Source of the DNA: Bacteroidaceae bacterium
GTDB lineage: Bacteria > Bacteroidota > Bacteroidia > Bacteroidales > Bacteroidaceae
Length of the DNA stretch: 55,704 nucleotides
Direction: 5' to 3'
Assembly (NCBI GenBank): GCA_017445925.1
Contig: JAFSRW010000082.1
Coordinates: 1 to 55,704, forward strand
The translations under genes were made by a program, and so were the position numbers. This document shows positions 32,351 to 42,368 of this stretch, one piece after another. The notes under the pieces were generated by a model, which saw only the letters and a program-made list of their open reading frames with translations, did not search any database and had not been told where the DNA came from. How positions within the stretch are numbered: the stretch's first letter is position 1; each line of letters starts with the position of its first letter.

Positions 32351-33502
32351 ATGTCAGATATCATCATAAGTAGCGTTAAGACCCGTAAGGAGTTGAGACA
32401 GTTTGCCAGGTTTGGCTATGAGCTATATAAGGGAAACCCTTATGCCGTACCTGATCTGCTGGAGGACACCTTGGATACTTTTGACGCTAAAAGGAATCCT
32501 GCACTTCGTTTTTGTGATGCAGAGTTGTTTGTCGCTCGCAGAAATGGAAAGATTGTGGGTCGTGTAGCTGCAATCATCAATAAACGAGCCAACGAGACAT
32601 GGAAGACAAAGCATGTTCGTTTTGGCTGGATAGACTTCATTGACGATATCGAGGTTACCCGCCTGCTGATGCAAACAGTAGAGGATTGGGGTCGACAGCG
32701 TGGCATGACGCATATTGTAGGGCCGCTTGGGTTTACCGACCTTGACCCTGAAGGAATGCTCACAGATGGATTCGATCAGTTGGGAACAGTCTTCTCTATC
32801 TATAACTATCCCTATTACCCCCAACACATGGAACAGTTAGGTTACCAGAAGGAACAGGGCTGGGTAGAGCGTAAGGTTATGGTGCCGGTAAACGGGCATG
32901 AGGCCAATATGCAGAAGTATTTTAGAATTGCCCAAATGGTGCAGGAGCGTTATGGATTCAGGCTTCGTAAGTTCAAGAGCAAGAAGGAAATTCTGAAAGA
33001 AGGCTATATAGAGAAGATTTTTGGTGTAGTTAACAAGGCTTATGCAAAGCTTTACGAATACAGCGAGCTTGATGAATACCAGATGAAGACCTTTGCCGAC
33101 AGATTCCTGCCCCTATTGGATAAGCGTTATCTGTCTGTTGTGGAGAACGCAGAAGGGGAAGTGATAGGAATGGGTGTCTGTGTTACCAGTCTTAGCCGGG
33201 CCGTGCAGAAAGCAAAATCCAAGCTTTTCCCCTTTGGATGGTATCACATAGCCAAAGCGCTTTGGTTCAACAAGCATCCCAGAATATTGGATATGCTGTT
33301 AGTAGGCGTATTGCCAGAGTATCACGATAAGGGAGCCAATGCCCTTATATTTGCTAACGTTATTCCAGAAGCTACAAAAGACGGTTACGAGTGGGCTGAG
33401 ACTCATCCTCAGTTAGAGGAGAATATTGCCAGTCAGACCCAGTGGAAGAACTTGGATTGTGCTATTCATAAGCGCAGGGCAGCTTTTGGGAAAGATTTGT
33501 AA
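32351..33502 (+). CDS. GNAT-fold acetyltransferase-like protein
   Basis: 383 aa, cytoplasmic. N-terminal part [36 protein letters not shown] and [14 protein letters not shown] match a conserved Bacteroidota family of GNAT-like proteins; the C-terminal half repeats the fold ([35 protein letters not shown]). The acceptor is unknown. A TATCTTTG box (32315-32322) lies 28 bp before the ATG. It is two bases from parE, so the two are cotranscribed. Confidence 0.8.
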   Translation: MSDIIISSVKTRKELRQFARFGYELYKGNPYAVPDLLEDTLDTFDAKRNPALRFCDAELFVARRNGKIVGRVAAIINKRANETWKTKHVRFGWIDFIDDIEVTRLLMQTVEDWGRQRGMTHIVGPLGFTDLDPEGMLTDGFDQLGTVFSIYNYPYYPQHMEQLGYQKEQGWVERKVMVPVNGHEANMQKYFRIAQMVQERYGFRLRKFKSKKEILKEGYIEKIFGVVNKAYAKLYEYSELDEYQMKTFADRFLPLLDKRYLSVVENAEGEVIGMGVCVTSLSRAVQKAKSKLFPFGWYHIAKALWFNKHPRILDMLLVGVLPEYHDKGANALIFANVIPEATKDGYEWAETHPQLEENIASQTQWKNLDCAIHKRRAAFGKDL

Positions 33503-33504
33503 GA

Positions 33505-35520
33505 ATGGAAGAAACAAAACAAGATAGTGTACAGGAGAAGGTGAATTACGACGAGGGTAATATCCGTCACCTCTCCGATATGGAACATATCCGCACGCGT
33601 CCAGGTATGTACATTGGGCGTCTCAGTGACGGTTCGCAAGCTGAAGATGGTATATATGTGCTCCTGAAGGAAGTCATCGACAACAGTATTGATGAGTTCA
33701 AAATGGGTGCGGGCAAACGTATTGAGGTTGATATCGAAGATAATCTGCGTGTCAGAGTTCGTGATTATGGTCGTGGTATTCCTTTGGGAAAACTCATTGA
33801 GGCCGTATCAATGTTGAATACGGGTGGTAAGTACGACAGCAAGGCGTTCCAGAAGAGTGTTGGTCTGAATGGTGTGGGTCTGAAGGCCGTTAACGCCCTG
33901 AGTGTACGGTTTGAGGTACAGAGTTTCCGTGACGGACAGGTACGAAAGGCAGTATTCTGCAAGGGTATTCTGGAAAGTGACACAACAGAAGCTACGCAGG
34001 ACGAGAACGGCACATCTGTATTCTTTGAGCCAGATGCGTCACTCTTCAAACATTATGCTTTCCGAGGTGAGTTTGTAGAGGTAATGCTTCGCAACTACAC
34101 CTACCTAAACACAGGATTGACCGTTATGTTCAACGGAAGGCGTATCCTTTCGCGCAACGGACTTAGCGACCTCCTTTCCGACCGTATGGACTACGAACCG
34201 TTGTACCCCATAGTACACCTTCGTGGCGAAGATATAGAGATTGCGTTTACTCATACCAAGCAGAATGGCGAGGAGTATTATTCTTTTGTCAACGGACAGA
34301 ATACCACATTGGGTGGAACGCATCAGGCAGCTTTTAAGAAGTATATAGCTGAGGTCATCAAGGACTATAGCGGCAAGAACTATGAGTATGCCGACATCCG
34401 AAACGGTATGGTGGCTGCCATCAGTATCAATATCCAAGAGCCCCTCTTTGAGAGCCAGACAAAGGTGAAGTTGGGTAGTACCACTACGGAACCGGAAGGC
34501 GGAATCTCCATCGATAAGTTCATTGGAGATTTCGTGAAGGAACAAGTGGACAACTATCTGCATAAGAATACCGATGTGGCAGATGTTATCTTGCAGAAGG
34601 TGGCAGAGAGTGAGAAGCTCCGCAAGGAAATGGCTGGTGTGGCCAAGAAAGCACGCGAGATGAGCAAGAAGGCCAATCTGCATAATAGGAAACTACGTGA
34701 CTGTCGTGTACATCTGACAGACTCCAAAGGTGAGTTGCAAGAAGAGAGCAGCATCTTCATTACGGAGGGTGATTCTGCCAGCGGAAGCATCACCAAGAGC
34801 AGGGATGTAAATACACAGGCAGTATTCTCGTTACGAGGAAAGCCTCTCAACTGCTACAAGCTGACCAAGAAGGTGGTCTATGAGAACGAGGAGTTCAACC
34901 TATTGCAGGCTGCCCTTAACATAGAAGACGGACTGGATGGCCTTCGTTACAATAAAGTGATTGTGGCAACCGATGCCGATGATGACGGTATGCACATCCG
35001 TCTGCTGATGTTGACCTTCTTCCTGAAATTCTTCCCGGAATTAGTGAAGAAGGGGCACGTGTTCATCTTGCAGACTCCACTTTTCCGTGTTCGTGGCAAG
35101 AAGACAAAGATAGGAAAGGCTAAGTTGAATGCCATCGAGACCGAGCTTGAAGCACGAAACAATGCCGAGGACACTTCTGCCTACAGCGATGGAAAGCGTC
35201 CCCGCCACCTCAGTCTTTCAAAGGATTTTGTTACCCAGTATTGCTATTCTGAGGAGGAGCGCTTGCAAGCTATAGATGACCTTGGGCCAGAGCCGGAGAT
35301 AACACGTTTCAAAGGTCTGGGTGAGATTAGTCCCGAGGAGTTCCGTAACTTCATTGGTCCTGATATCCGTCTTGACCAGGTGACCTTACATAAGTCCGAC
35401 CAAGTGGCAGAACTTCTGAATTTCTATATGGGCGACAATACAATGGAGCGTCAGAACTTTATCATTGACAATCTGGTGATTGAGGAAGATTTGCCAGAAG
35501 AAGATAGCCCCCTCCCCTGA
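33505..35520 (+). CDS. parE: type IIA topoisomerase B subunit (topoisomerase IV ParE type)
   Basis: 671 aa. GHKL ATPase domain ([48 protein letters not shown]), transducer domain, Toprim ([23 protein letters not shown]) and C-terminal [12 protein letters not shown]. It lacks the long insert of E. coli-type GyrB. ParE rather than GyrB is inferred from the gene order with coaD, S41 protease and ybeY known in Bacteroidales. The final residues (EEDSPLP) and stop lie in the left inverted repeat of the DUF559 cassette. Confidence 0.9.
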   Translation: MEETKQDSVQEKVNYDEGNIRHLSDMEHIRTRPGMYIGRLSDGSQAEDGIYVLLKEVIDNSIDEFKMGAGKRIEVDIEDNLRVRVRDYGRGIPLGKLIEAVSMLNTGGKYDSKAFQKSVGLNGVGLKAVNALSVRFEVQSFRDGQVRKAVFCKGILESDTTEATQDENGTSVFFEPDASLFKHYAFRGEFVEVMLRNYTYLNTGLTVMFNGRRILSRNGLSDLLSDRMDYEPLYPIVHLRGEDIEIAFTHTKQNGEEYYSFVNGQNTTLGGTHQAAFKKYIAEVIKDYSGKNYEYADIRNGMVAAISINIQEPLFESQTKVKLGSTTTEPEGGISIDKFIGDFVKEQVDNYLHKNTDVADVILQKVAESEKLRKEMAGVAKKAREMSKKANLHNRKLRDCRVHLTDSKGELQEESSIFITEGDSASGSITKSRDVNTQAVFSLRGKPLNCYKLTKKVVYENEEFNLLQAALNIEDGLDGLRYNKVIVATDADDDGMHIRLLMLTFFLKFFPELVKKGHVFILQTPLFRVRGKKTKIGKAKLNAIETELEARNNAEDTSAYSDGKRPRHLSLSKDFVTQYCYSEEERLQAIDDLGPEPEITRFKGLGEISPEEFRNFIGPDIRLDQVTLHKSDQVAELLNFYMGDNTMERQNFIIDNLVIEEDLPEEDSPLP

Positions 35521-35544
35521 CCCCTCCCCCGGGGAGGAGGGGAA
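35506..35544 (+). repeat. left inverted repeat of the DUF559 cassette
   Basis: agccccctcccctgacccct then cccccggggaggagggga. It pairs in inverted orientation with 35961-35995: 12 outer and 17 inner bases identical with a short variable gap. Confidence 0.92.
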
Positions 35545-35557
35545 CAAATAAAGCTAT

Positions 35558-35944
35558 ATGACAACGGAAACCAATCGGTATAAATGGGCTTCTCCTGACA
35601 GATATGGACTGTTGAGAGAGTTTGCTAAAGAGAATAGAAAACACCAGACGTTAGCAGAATCTTTCCTGTGGGAATATCTGAGACAGAAACATCTGGGGGT
35701 AGAATTTAGACGGCAACATATTATCAGTGATTATATTGTTGATTTTGTCTGCCTTGATAAAAGTTTGATTATAGAAGTAGATGGTGCATATCATGCAGAA
35801 CGTGAACAGGAAGAAGATGATTTGGTGCGTACCCTACATTTGGAGCAAATAGGATTTAAGGTGTTGCGAGTTAAAAACGAAGATGTGCAATACAATGTGG
35901 AGAAAGTTTTGGAGAGTATAAATAATGAACTCAAAAAACAATAA
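35558..35944 (+). CDS. DUF559 endonuclease-domain protein
   Basis: 128 aa. Full DUF559 signature: AESFLWEYLRQKHLGVEFRRQH, YIVDFVCLDKSLIIEVDGAYH, and DDLVRTLHLEQIGFKVLRVKNEDV. The fold is related to Vsr and very-short-patch/restriction endonucleases, with the acidic residues in VDFVC and IEVDG and the Gln/His positions kept. It lies entirely inside inverted repeats with no other gene. A DNA-cleaving role in moving its flanking repeat is inference. Confidence 0.9.
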   Translation: MTTETNRYKWASPDRYGLLREFAKENRKHQTLAESFLWEYLRQKHLGVEFRRQHIISDYIVDFVCLDKSLIIEVDGAYHAEREQEEDDLVRTLHLEQIGFKVLRVKNEDVQYNVEKVLESINNELKKQ

Positions 35945-35960
35945 TGATATAGAAAAAAAC

Positions 35961-35995
35961 TCCCTCCTCCCCGGGGGAGGGATGGGGAGGGGGCT
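35961..35995 (-). repeat. right inverted repeat of the DUF559 cassette
   Basis: tccctcctccccgggggagg then gatggggagggggct. The ATG inside it (35982) appears to serve as the coaD start. Confidence 0.92.
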
Positions 35996-36452
35996 GGCGC
36001 TTTTCCCTGGTTCTTTCGACCCTTTTACAAAAGGACACGCCGACTTGGTGGAACGTGCCTTGCAACTTTTTGACCAAGTGGTTGTAGCCATTGGCTTTAA
36101 CGAGCACAAGCCCGGATGGATTCCTGTTCAAGAACGCGTTGATGCGCTGAAGGCGCTCTATGCCAATGAGCCAAGGGTAATGGTTGAAAGCTACTCGTGC
36201 CTTACTATCGACTTTGCCAAGCAATGTGGAGCAAATGCTATATTACGTGGCATCCGTTCCGTAACAGACTATGAGTATGAAATGCAACTGGCTGATGTAA
36301 ATAAACAGCTCTCGGGAATAGAAACCTTGTTGCTTTTTGCCAACCCACAGTATAGTTCACTCAGCAGCAGTATGGTGCGTGAACTGGTTCACTTTGGCAA
36401 GGATATTCAGTCTTTCCTCCCCATAGGATTACATTATTCAGACAAGAAATAA
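35982..36452 (+). CDS. coaD: phosphopantetheine adenylyltransferase
   Basis: Fourth step of CoA synthesis (4'-phosphopantetheine to dephospho-CoA). Nucleotidyltransferase motif ALFPGSFDPFTKGHADLV at the start and SSLSSSMVRELVHFG near the end, plus RGIRSVTDYEYEMQ. With the ATG at 35982 the protein is 156 aa, the family's usual length; an in-frame ATG at 35925 would add repeat-encoded residues and overlap the DUF559 gene. The chosen start codon is itself part of the cassette's inverted repeat, so insertion replaced the original start. Confidence 0.9.
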   Translation: MGRGLALFPGSFDPFTKGHADLVERALQLFDQVVVAIGFNEHKPGWIPVQERVDALKALYANEPRVMVESYSCLTIDFAKQCGANAILRGIRSVTDYEYEMQLADVNKQLSGIETLLLFANPQYSSLSSSMVRELVHFGKDIQSFLPIGLHYSDKK

Positions 36453-36471
36453 GATAGACATTAGATAAAAG

Positions 36472-38076
36472 ATGAAAAGAATGGTTTTGGGCGTAATGGC
36501 GTTCTGCATAGCACTCGCATCTTCAGCCCAGTTTTTTAGCAATAATCGTCCTGCAGAACAACAAGCACCGGCAAACGATCTGCAGCAAAATATCCAGAAA
36601 CTGGTAATGGCCAGTGTGATGATTAACAATGCATACGTGGATAGCGTAGATACCAAGAAGATGGTGGAAGACGCTATCAACGGTATTCTCTCTAAGTTGG
36701 ATCCTCACTCTGCCTATACCAATGCTTCGGAAACAAAGAAGTTTACAGAGCCTCTGGCAGGAAGCTTTGAGGGTATAGGCGTACAGTTCAATATGCTGGA
36801 TGATACACTTCTGGTTATTCAACCTGTTCCAAAAGGTCCCAGCGAGAGAGTGGGCATCCTGGCAGGCGACCGTATTGTCAGTGTAGCAGATACAGCCATT
36901 GCAGGTGTTAAGATGAGTAGGGAGGAGATTATGCGTCGTCTGCGTGGTCCTAAGGGAACCATTGCCCATTTGGGTGTAGTAAGACGGGGCATCAAGGAAA
37001 CGATGTACTTTGATGTGAAGCGCGACAAGATTCCTGTTAATTCGGTTGATGCTGCCTATATGGTAACTCCCAAGATAGGTCTGATTCGTTTCAACAACTT
37101 TGCACAGACCACGCATCAGGAGGTGGTAGAAGCCATCAAGAAGCTCAAGGAACAGGGAATGGAGAACCTTATCATCGACCTTCAGCAGAATGGTGGAGGA
37201 TTCCTTCAGGCTGCCGCTGATATAGCCAGTGAGTTCCTCCCCAAGGGTGATATGATAGTCTATACACGGGGCAGAAGCGTTCCCAGTCAGGAATTCCGTA
37301 GCACAGGTAACGGCATTTTTATGGAGGGTAAGGTGGTCTGTCTGGTAGATGAGTACAGTGCTTCTGCTTCTGAGATTCTTTCTGGTGCCCTTCAGGACCA
37401 GGACCGCGGTATTGTAGTGGGAAGACGTACTTTTGGCAAAGGCTTAGTACAGCGTCCCATAGATTTGCCTGACGGCAGTATGATTCGTCTGACAACAGCC
37501 AAGTATTACACTCCCAGCGGCAGATGTATTCAGAAACCCTACGAGAAGGGTGACAGACTGAGCTATGCCAAGGATGTTATCAATCGCTACAATAAAGGTG
37601 AACTGACAAATGCCGACAGCATTCACTTCCCCGACTCGCTGCGTTACCAGACCTTGCGTGAGAAGCGAACCGTATATGGTGGTGGCGGTATCATGCCCGA
37701 TTACTTTGTTCCCTTGGATACACTGAAGTACAGTAAGTACTACAGAGAGCTCTCGGCTAAGAATCTGATAGTGAACGCCAACCTGAAGTACATGGATAAG
37801 AACCGCAAGAAGCTTTCTAAACAATATCCCACCTTTGAGCAGTATAAGGCTACATTCCAGGTTCCCCAAGAACTTATCGACGGAATCTTTGCAGAAGGTG
37901 AGAAGGAGAAGATTGTTCCCAAGGACGATGAAGACAAGACAAAGGCAACGGAGAATATCCGGATGATACTGAAGGGATTGATTGCCCGTGACCTCTGGGA
38001 TATGAGTGAGTACTTCAGCATTATCTATGAGGATGACGAGGTGGTGAAGAAGGCGGTTGAACTGTTGGAGAAATGA
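36472..38076 (+). CDS. ctpA: S41-family C-terminal processing protease
   Basis: 534 aa. Signal peptide MKRMVLGVMAFCIALASSA, PDZ domain (LVIQPVPKGPSERVGILAGD), and peptidase domain with the catalytic Ser in DEYSASASEILSGAL and Lys in VGRRTFGKGLVQ, near residues 310-330. A helical C-terminal region follows. Acts in the periplasm on C-termini of envelope proteins. It sits 19 bp after coaD and overlaps ybeY by 4 bp. Confidence 0.94.
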   Translation: MKRMVLGVMAFCIALASSAQFFSNNRPAEQQAPANDLQQNIQKLVMASVMINNAYVDSVDTKKMVEDAINGILSKLDPHSAYTNASETKKFTEPLAGSFEGIGVQFNMLDDTLLVIQPVPKGPSERVGILAGDRIVSVADTAIAGVKMSREEIMRRLRGPKGTIAHLGVVRRGIKETMYFDVKRDKIPVNSVDAAYMVTPKIGLIRFNNFAQTTHQEVVEAIKKLKEQGMENLIIDLQQNGGGFLQAAADIASEFLPKGDMIVYTRGRSVPSQEFRSTGNGIFMEGKVVCLVDEYSASASEILSGALQDQDRGIVVGRRTFGKGLVQRPIDLPDGSMIRLTTAKYYTPSGRCIQKPYEKGDRLSYAKDVINRYNKGELTNADSIHFPDSLRYQTLREKRTVYGGGGIMPDYFVPLDTLKYSKYYRELSAKNLIVNANLKYMDKNRKKLSKQYPTFEQYKATFQVPQELIDGIFAEGEKEKIVPKDDEDKTKATENIRMILKGLIARDLWDMSEYFSIIYEDDEVVKKAVELLEK

Positions 38077-38495
38077 TATTGTACAATGTCGTAAATACCG
38101 AGATGCCGCCCATCAACCAACAGAAGGTTGCTGAATGGGTGCGTCAGGTGGCAGCAACATACCAGCGACATGTGGGGGATATCAACTTTATCTTTGTGGA
38201 TGACGAGGAGATTCTGCGTGTGAACCGTGAATTCATAGGCCATGATTATTACACAGACCACATAGGTTTCGACTATAGTCAGGGTTCTACCATATCAGGT
38301 GACATCTACATTGGAGTGGATACGGTTCGGACAAACAGTGAACAGATAGGCTGCGATTACAACGAGGAATTGCATCGGGTTATCATTCATGGTGTTCTCC
38401 ATCTTTGCGGTATAGATGACAAGGGACCTGGTGAACGTACCATTATGGAAGAGGCAGAAGACAAAGCTTTGAAACTATGGAAGATTTCGATATAA
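38073..38495 (+). CDS. ybeY: rRNA maturation endoribonuclease YbeY
   Basis: 140 aa; zinc-dependent RNase in 16S rRNA maturation and ribosome quality control. The metal motif reads [16 protein letters not shown]: the first two His are present, but the third His of the usual HGxLHLxGxDH is replaced by Asp. As I recall, Bacteroidota homologues also vary there. Overlaps both the S41 protease (ATGA) and ruvB (19 bp). Confidence 0.92.
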   Translation: MILYNVVNTEMPPINQQKVAEWVRQVAATYQRHVGDINFIFVDDEEILRVNREFIGHDYYTDHIGFDYSQGSTISGDIYIGVDTVRTNSEQIGCDYNEELHRVIIHGVLHLCGIDDKGPGERTIMEEAEDKALKLWKISI

Positions 38496-39511
38496 GACAA
38501 GAGGGTCGTAACAAGGAGAAGGATTTTGAGAATGCACTCCGTCCGCTCCGATTTGAGGACTTCAGCGGTCAGCAAAAGGTCGTAGAGAACCTACGCATCT
38601 TCGTGGAAGCCGCCAAGTACCGCGGAGAGCCCTTGGACCATACCCTGCTGCATGGTCCTCCAGGATTAGGAAAAACTACGCTCAGTAATATCATTGCCAA
38701 TGAGTTAGGGGTAGGCTTCAAGCTCACCAGCGGTCCCGTTTTGGATAAGCCCGGCGATTTGGCAGGTATTCTTACCAGTTTGGAAGCCAACGACGTACTC
38801 TTTATTGATGAGATTCACCGTCTGAGTCCTGTCGTTGAGGAATATCTGTATAGTGCGATGGAAGACTATCGTATAGACATTATGATAGACAAGGGTCCCA
38901 GTGCCCGTAGCATACAGATTGATTTGGCTCCTTTTACCTTGGTGGGTGCCACCACTCGTAGCGGTCTGCTTACGGCACCTTTGCGTGCCCGATTCGGTAT
39001 CAACATGCACTTAGAGTATTATGATGCCAAGACGCTGCAACGTATCATTACCCGCAGTGCCAGTATCTTGGGGCTTCCTATAGATGCAGAAGCTGCAGGG
39101 GAAATAGCCAGTCGCAGTCGCGGCACGCCACGTATTGCCAATGCCCTGTTGCGCAGAGTGCGTGATTTTGCTCAGGTGAAAGGCAATGGTCAGATTGACC
39201 TCAAGATAGCCCGTGTGGCTTTGGAGGCATTGAATATCGACCGCTATGGCCTGGATGAGATTGACAATAAGATTCTGCTTACCATCATTGATAAGTTCAA
39301 GGGCGGACCTGTGGGCATCAACACCATAGCAACGGCTATTGGTGAGGATGGCGGAACCGTTGAAGAGGTTTATGAGCCTTTCCTCATCAAGGAGGGATTC
39401 CTCAAGCGTACTCCTCGTGGTCGTGAGGTGACAGAACTTGCATATTCGCATCTCAATCGTGCAATGGGAAACCGCTATGGCAACCCATTACAGGGAGATC
39501 TTTTCGAGTAA
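38477..39511 (+). CDS. ruvB: Holliday junction branch migration helicase RuvB
   Basis: AAA+ motor, 344 aa. Walker [15 protein letters not shown], Walker [13 protein letters not shown], sensor 1 [11 protein letters not shown], sensor 2 [15 protein letters not shown], and a winged-helix C-terminus ([17 protein letters not shown]). Works with RuvA/C in recombination; those genes are not in the window. Confidence 0.97.
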   Translation: MEDFDIRQEGRNKEKDFENALRPLRFEDFSGQQKVVENLRIFVEAAKYRGEPLDHTLLHGPPGLGKTTLSNIIANELGVGFKLTSGPVLDKPGDLAGILTSLEANDVLFIDEIHRLSPVVEEYLYSAMEDYRIDIMIDKGPSARSIQIDLAPFTLVGATTRSGLLTAPLRARFGINMHLEYYDAKTLQRIITRSASILGLPIDAEAAGEIASRSRGTPRIANALLRRVRDFAQVKGNGQIDLKIARVALEALNIDRYGLDEIDNKILLTIIDKFKGGPVGINTIATAIGEDGGTVEEVYEPFLIKEGFLKRTPRGREVTELAYSHLNRAMGNRYGNPLQGDLFE

Positions 39512-39526
39512 AGAACAGTATATCTC

Positions 39527-39556
39527 ATTCTTCATTCTTCACTCTTCATTCTTCAT
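39527..39556. repeat. 7-bp tandem array between ruvB and the SpmAB gene
   Basis: cattctt/cactctt units; the same family in reverse is found inside the second sigma gene. Confidence 0.75.
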
Positions 39557-39565
39557 TTAAAAAAT

Positions 39566-40798
39566 ATGGTATTAAATTACATTTGGATAGGTTTCTTTCT
39601 CATCGCTTTCGTTATCGCGATGGTGAAGTTGTTGTTCTTTGGGGATTTCGATGTTTTCCCCGCTATGATGGATTCTACATTTGCGTCTTCCAAGACGGCT
39701 TTCGAGATATCTTTGGGTCTGACGGGCGTACTGTCCCTTTGGCTTGGCATTATGAAGATAGGCGAAAAGGGAGGAGTAGTAAATGCATTGGCAAAGTTGC
39801 TGAGTCCGATATTCGTCAAGTTGTTCCCCGAAATTCCCAAGGGCCATCCTGTAACGGGTAGCATCTTTATGAACATTGCTGCCAATATGTTGGGATTGGA
39901 CAATGCTGCCACACCGCTTGGGCTGAAAGCGATGGAGCAGTTGCAGGAGCTGAATCCCAAGAAGGATACAGCCACCAACCCCATGATTATGTTCCTGGTA
40001 TTGAATACCAGCGGACTGACGCTGATACCCATTTCTATTATGGTATATCGTGCCCAGATGGGGGCTGCCCAACCAACTGACATATTTATTCCTATCCTGT
40101 TGGCAACTTTCTTTTCCACATTGGCAGGTGTTATTATTACCAGTTTGTACCAGAAGATTAACTTACTGAACCGCACTATATTGCTGACCCTGGGCGGTGC
40201 TGCTTTGGTGGTGGCTGCTATTATCTGGGGATTTGGTCAGATGGATTCTCTGTTGATGAACAAGGTAAGCACCAGTGCTGCCAACATCATACTGATGCTG
40301 ATTATTATCGCCTTCATCTTGGCTGGTGTGCGCAAGAAAGTCAATGTTTATGATGCATTCATCGAGGGGGCCAAGGACGGCTTTACCACAGCTGTGAGGA
40401 TTATTCCCTATCTGGTGGCTATCCTTGTAGGTATTGGAGTATTCCGTGCCTCGGGAGCCATGGACATGCTGATAAACGGTATCAAATATGGTGTCGGAGC
40501 TTGTGGTGGCAATACAGATTTCGTGGCAGCCCTTCCCACAGCATTGATGAAACCCCTCTCCGGTAGTGGGGCACGGGGCATGATGGTTGATGCCATGACT
40601 ACCTACGGAGCCGATTCGTTTGTGGGTCGTCTCAGTTGTATCTTCCAAGGCTCGACTGACACCACATTCTATATTCTGGCAGTCTATTTCGGTAGTGTAG
40701 GAGTTGTCAAGATGCGTCATGCTGTGACTTGCGGACTCTTGGCTGATTTGGCTGGCATCATTGCCGCTATAGCAATAGCTTATATGTTCTTCGGGTAA
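39566..40798 (+). CDS. fused SpmA/SpmB nucleoside-recognition membrane protein
   Basis: 410 aa, about ten helices in two related halves. SpmA-like half: LLSPIFVKLFPEIPKGHPVTG and NIAANMLGLDNAATPLG; SpmB-like half: EGAKDGFTTAVRIIPYLVAI, GARGMMVDAMTTYG and LSCIFQGSTDTTFYILAVYF. Firmicutes have two separate spore-maturation genes; fusion is common in Bacteroidota, which do not sporulate. Role unknown, possibly transport. Confidence 0.9.
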   Translation: MVLNYIWIGFFLIAFVIAMVKLLFFGDFDVFPAMMDSTFASSKTAFEISLGLTGVLSLWLGIMKIGEKGGVVNALAKLLSPIFVKLFPEIPKGHPVTGSIFMNIAANMLGLDNAATPLGLKAMEQLQELNPKKDTATNPMIMFLVLNTSGLTLIPISIMVYRAQMGAAQPTDIFIPILLATFFSTLAGVIITSLYQKINLLNRTILLTLGGAALVVAAIIWGFGQMDSLLMNKVSTSAANIILMLIIIAFILAGVRKKVNVYDAFIEGAKDGFTTAVRIIPYLVAILVGIGVFRASGAMDMLINGIKYGVGACGGNTDFVAALPTALMKPLSGSGARGMMVDAMTTYGADSFVGRLSCIFQGSTDTTFYILAVYFGSVGVVKMRHAVTCGLLADLAGIIAAIAIAYMFFG

Positions 40799-40800
40799 AG

Positions 40801-40931
40801 GCCCCCTCTACCTCCCCCTTTGGGGGAGTGCTTATGACAGGCAAGTTATAATTTTGATACGGTAAGATGATAAAAAACAACAATAAAGCCCAAGGTTCCC
40901 ACTCCCCCAAAGGGGGAGCAGGAGGGGGCTT
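40801..40931. repeat. inverted pair of GC-rich palindromes around the flippase promoter
   Basis: Left copy 40802-40831, right copy 40900-40930; each is itself palindromic (tccccctttgggggag) and the two are inverted relative to one another. The 68-bp spacer holds TAATTTTG (40849-40856), a candidate -7 box, and the flippase ATG. The right copy encodes residues SHSPKGGAGGG of the flippase. Confidence 0.8.
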
Positions 40932-42366
40932 AAAATCCTTAGCAAAAGATACAGCTATTTACGGCCTTTCCAGTATAGTTGGCAGATTTCTGAACTATCT
41001 GCTCGTACCCCTCTATACCCATTATATGCCCAAGGAATCGGGCGATTATGGGGTTTCCACCAATATTTATGCATACACAGCTCTTATTCTCGTGCTGCTG
41101 ACCTTTGGTATGGAAACCACCTTATTCCGCTTTGCCAACGAGGAGAAGGAAAAGTCTGATACGGTGTTCTCTACAGGCTTTACTCTGATAGCATCGCTCA
41201 CAGCAGTGTTCCTGATTCTTGTCTTTGGCTTCATTTCCCCTATTGCCGATAAACTGGGGTATGCCGAACATCACAACTACCTATTGATGATGGCAGTCGT
41301 AGTGGCAATGGATGCCTTGCAGGCGCTCCCTTTCTCGTATCTGCGTTTCCAGAAGAGACCCATACGCTTTGCTTCGCTGAAGATGCTGTTCATCGCCCTC
41401 AATATCGGGCTGAACGTACTCTTCTTTGTGGTGCTGCATAGGACCAGCGTCTTCTACGTTTTCCTGCTCAACTTGGTATGTACCAGTGTCATATCCTTGC
41501 TCTTCCTGCCTCAGCTATTCAAGATACAATGGCACTTCGACGTGGCCTTGCTTCGGCGGATGTTTTCCTATTCATGGCCCATCCTTATCCTGGGTATTGC
41601 AGGCAACCTGAATCAGGTAGCTGATAAGATCATGTTTCCGCTTGTCTATCCTGATCAGGCTGATGCCAATGTGCAATTGGGTGTCTATGGCAGTTGTGTG
41701 AAGATAGCCATGATTATGGCCATGATAACACAGGCTTTCCGTTATGCCTATGAGCCCATCGTCTTTGCCAAAGCCAAGGATGGCGACAAGAACGAGTACT
41801 ATGCCGTGGCCATGAAGTACTTCCTGTTTTTTACTCTGCTGGCTTTCCTGTGCGTAATGGGTTACATAGATGTGTTACAGCATATCCTGGGTAAGGACTA
41901 TCGCGAGGGAATGCAGGTGGTGCCTATTGTTATGGCAGCAGAGATAATGATGGGTGTTTATTTCAATCTATCGTTCTGGTACAAGCTTATTGACAAAACC
42001 ATCTACGGAGCCTGGTTCTCACTGGCAGGCTGTGCTGTTCTGTTTGCCGTTAATTACTTTTTTATCCCAAAGTATAGCTATATGGCTTGCGCTTGGGGCG
42101 GTGTGGCAGGCTACGGAACGGCAATGGTGCTTTCCTACATTGTGGGGCAGATAAAGAATCCTATCCCCTATCCTATGAAAAGCATCATGGTTTATGTACT
42201 GATGGCAGCGTTGTTCTTTGCCGTCATGCAGGCTGTACCCCATGAGTGGCCTGTAGTGTTGCGCCTTGCCATTAATACAGCGCTGATATGCGCCTTTGTG
42301 GGGCACATCCTTTATCATGATCTGCCCCTGAAGTCGCTGCCCGTTGTGGGAAAGTATTTCCGGTAA
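40867..42366 (+). CDS. polysaccharide flippase (Wzx/MATE-like)
   Basis: 499 aa, 12-14 helices. KDTAIYGLSSIVGRFLNYLLVPLY is a typical Wzx/PST N-terminus, with YGVSTNIYAYTAL and a repeat of the pattern later (GVYGSCVKIAMIMAMITQAF). Moves lipid-linked glycan units across the inner membrane. It could serve the nucleotide-sugar genes 8-13 kb downstream, though it is not adjacent. About 12 residues before the first helix are repeat-encoded. Confidence 0.88.
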   Translation: MIKNNNKAQGSHSPKGGAGGGLKSLAKDTAIYGLSSIVGRFLNYLLVPLYTHYMPKESGDYGVSTNIYAYTALILVLLTFGMETTLFRFANEEKEKSDTVFSTGFTLIASLTAVFLILVFGFISPIADKLGYAEHHNYLLMMAVVVAMDALQALPFSYLRFQKRPIRFASLKMLFIALNIGLNVLFFVVLHRTSVFYVFLLNLVCTSVISLLFLPQLFKIQWHFDVALLRRMFSYSWPILILGIAGNLNQVADKIMFPLVYPDQADANVQLGVYGSCVKIAMIMAMITQAFRYAYEPIVFAKAKDGDKNEYYAVAMKYFLFFTLLAFLCVMGYIDVLQHILGKDYREGMQVVPIVMAAEIMMGVYFNLSFWYKLIDKTIYGAWFSLAGCAVLFAVNYFFIPKYSYMACAWGGVAGYGTAMVLSYIVGQIKNPIPYPMKSIMVYVLMAALFFAVMQAVPHEWPVVLRLAINTALICAFVGHILYHDLPLKSLPVVGKYFR

Positions 42367-42368
42367 GA

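Larger units (their letters stand above)
35506..35995 (+). mobile_element. IR-bounded single-gene cassette (DUF559 type)
   Basis: A 490-bp unit of one gene between inverted GC-rich repeats, inserted exactly at the parE-coaD junction in the same orientation. Related solo repeats lie at 6391, 23019, 40802, 40901, 45391 and elsewhere. Mobility is inferred. Confidence 0.6.

Noticed and set aside
38073-38495. YbeY as an inactive protein because the third His of the metal motif is missing
   Set aside because: Bacteroidota homologues, as I recall them, vary at this position, and the rest of the gene looks intact and sits in a conserved operon.
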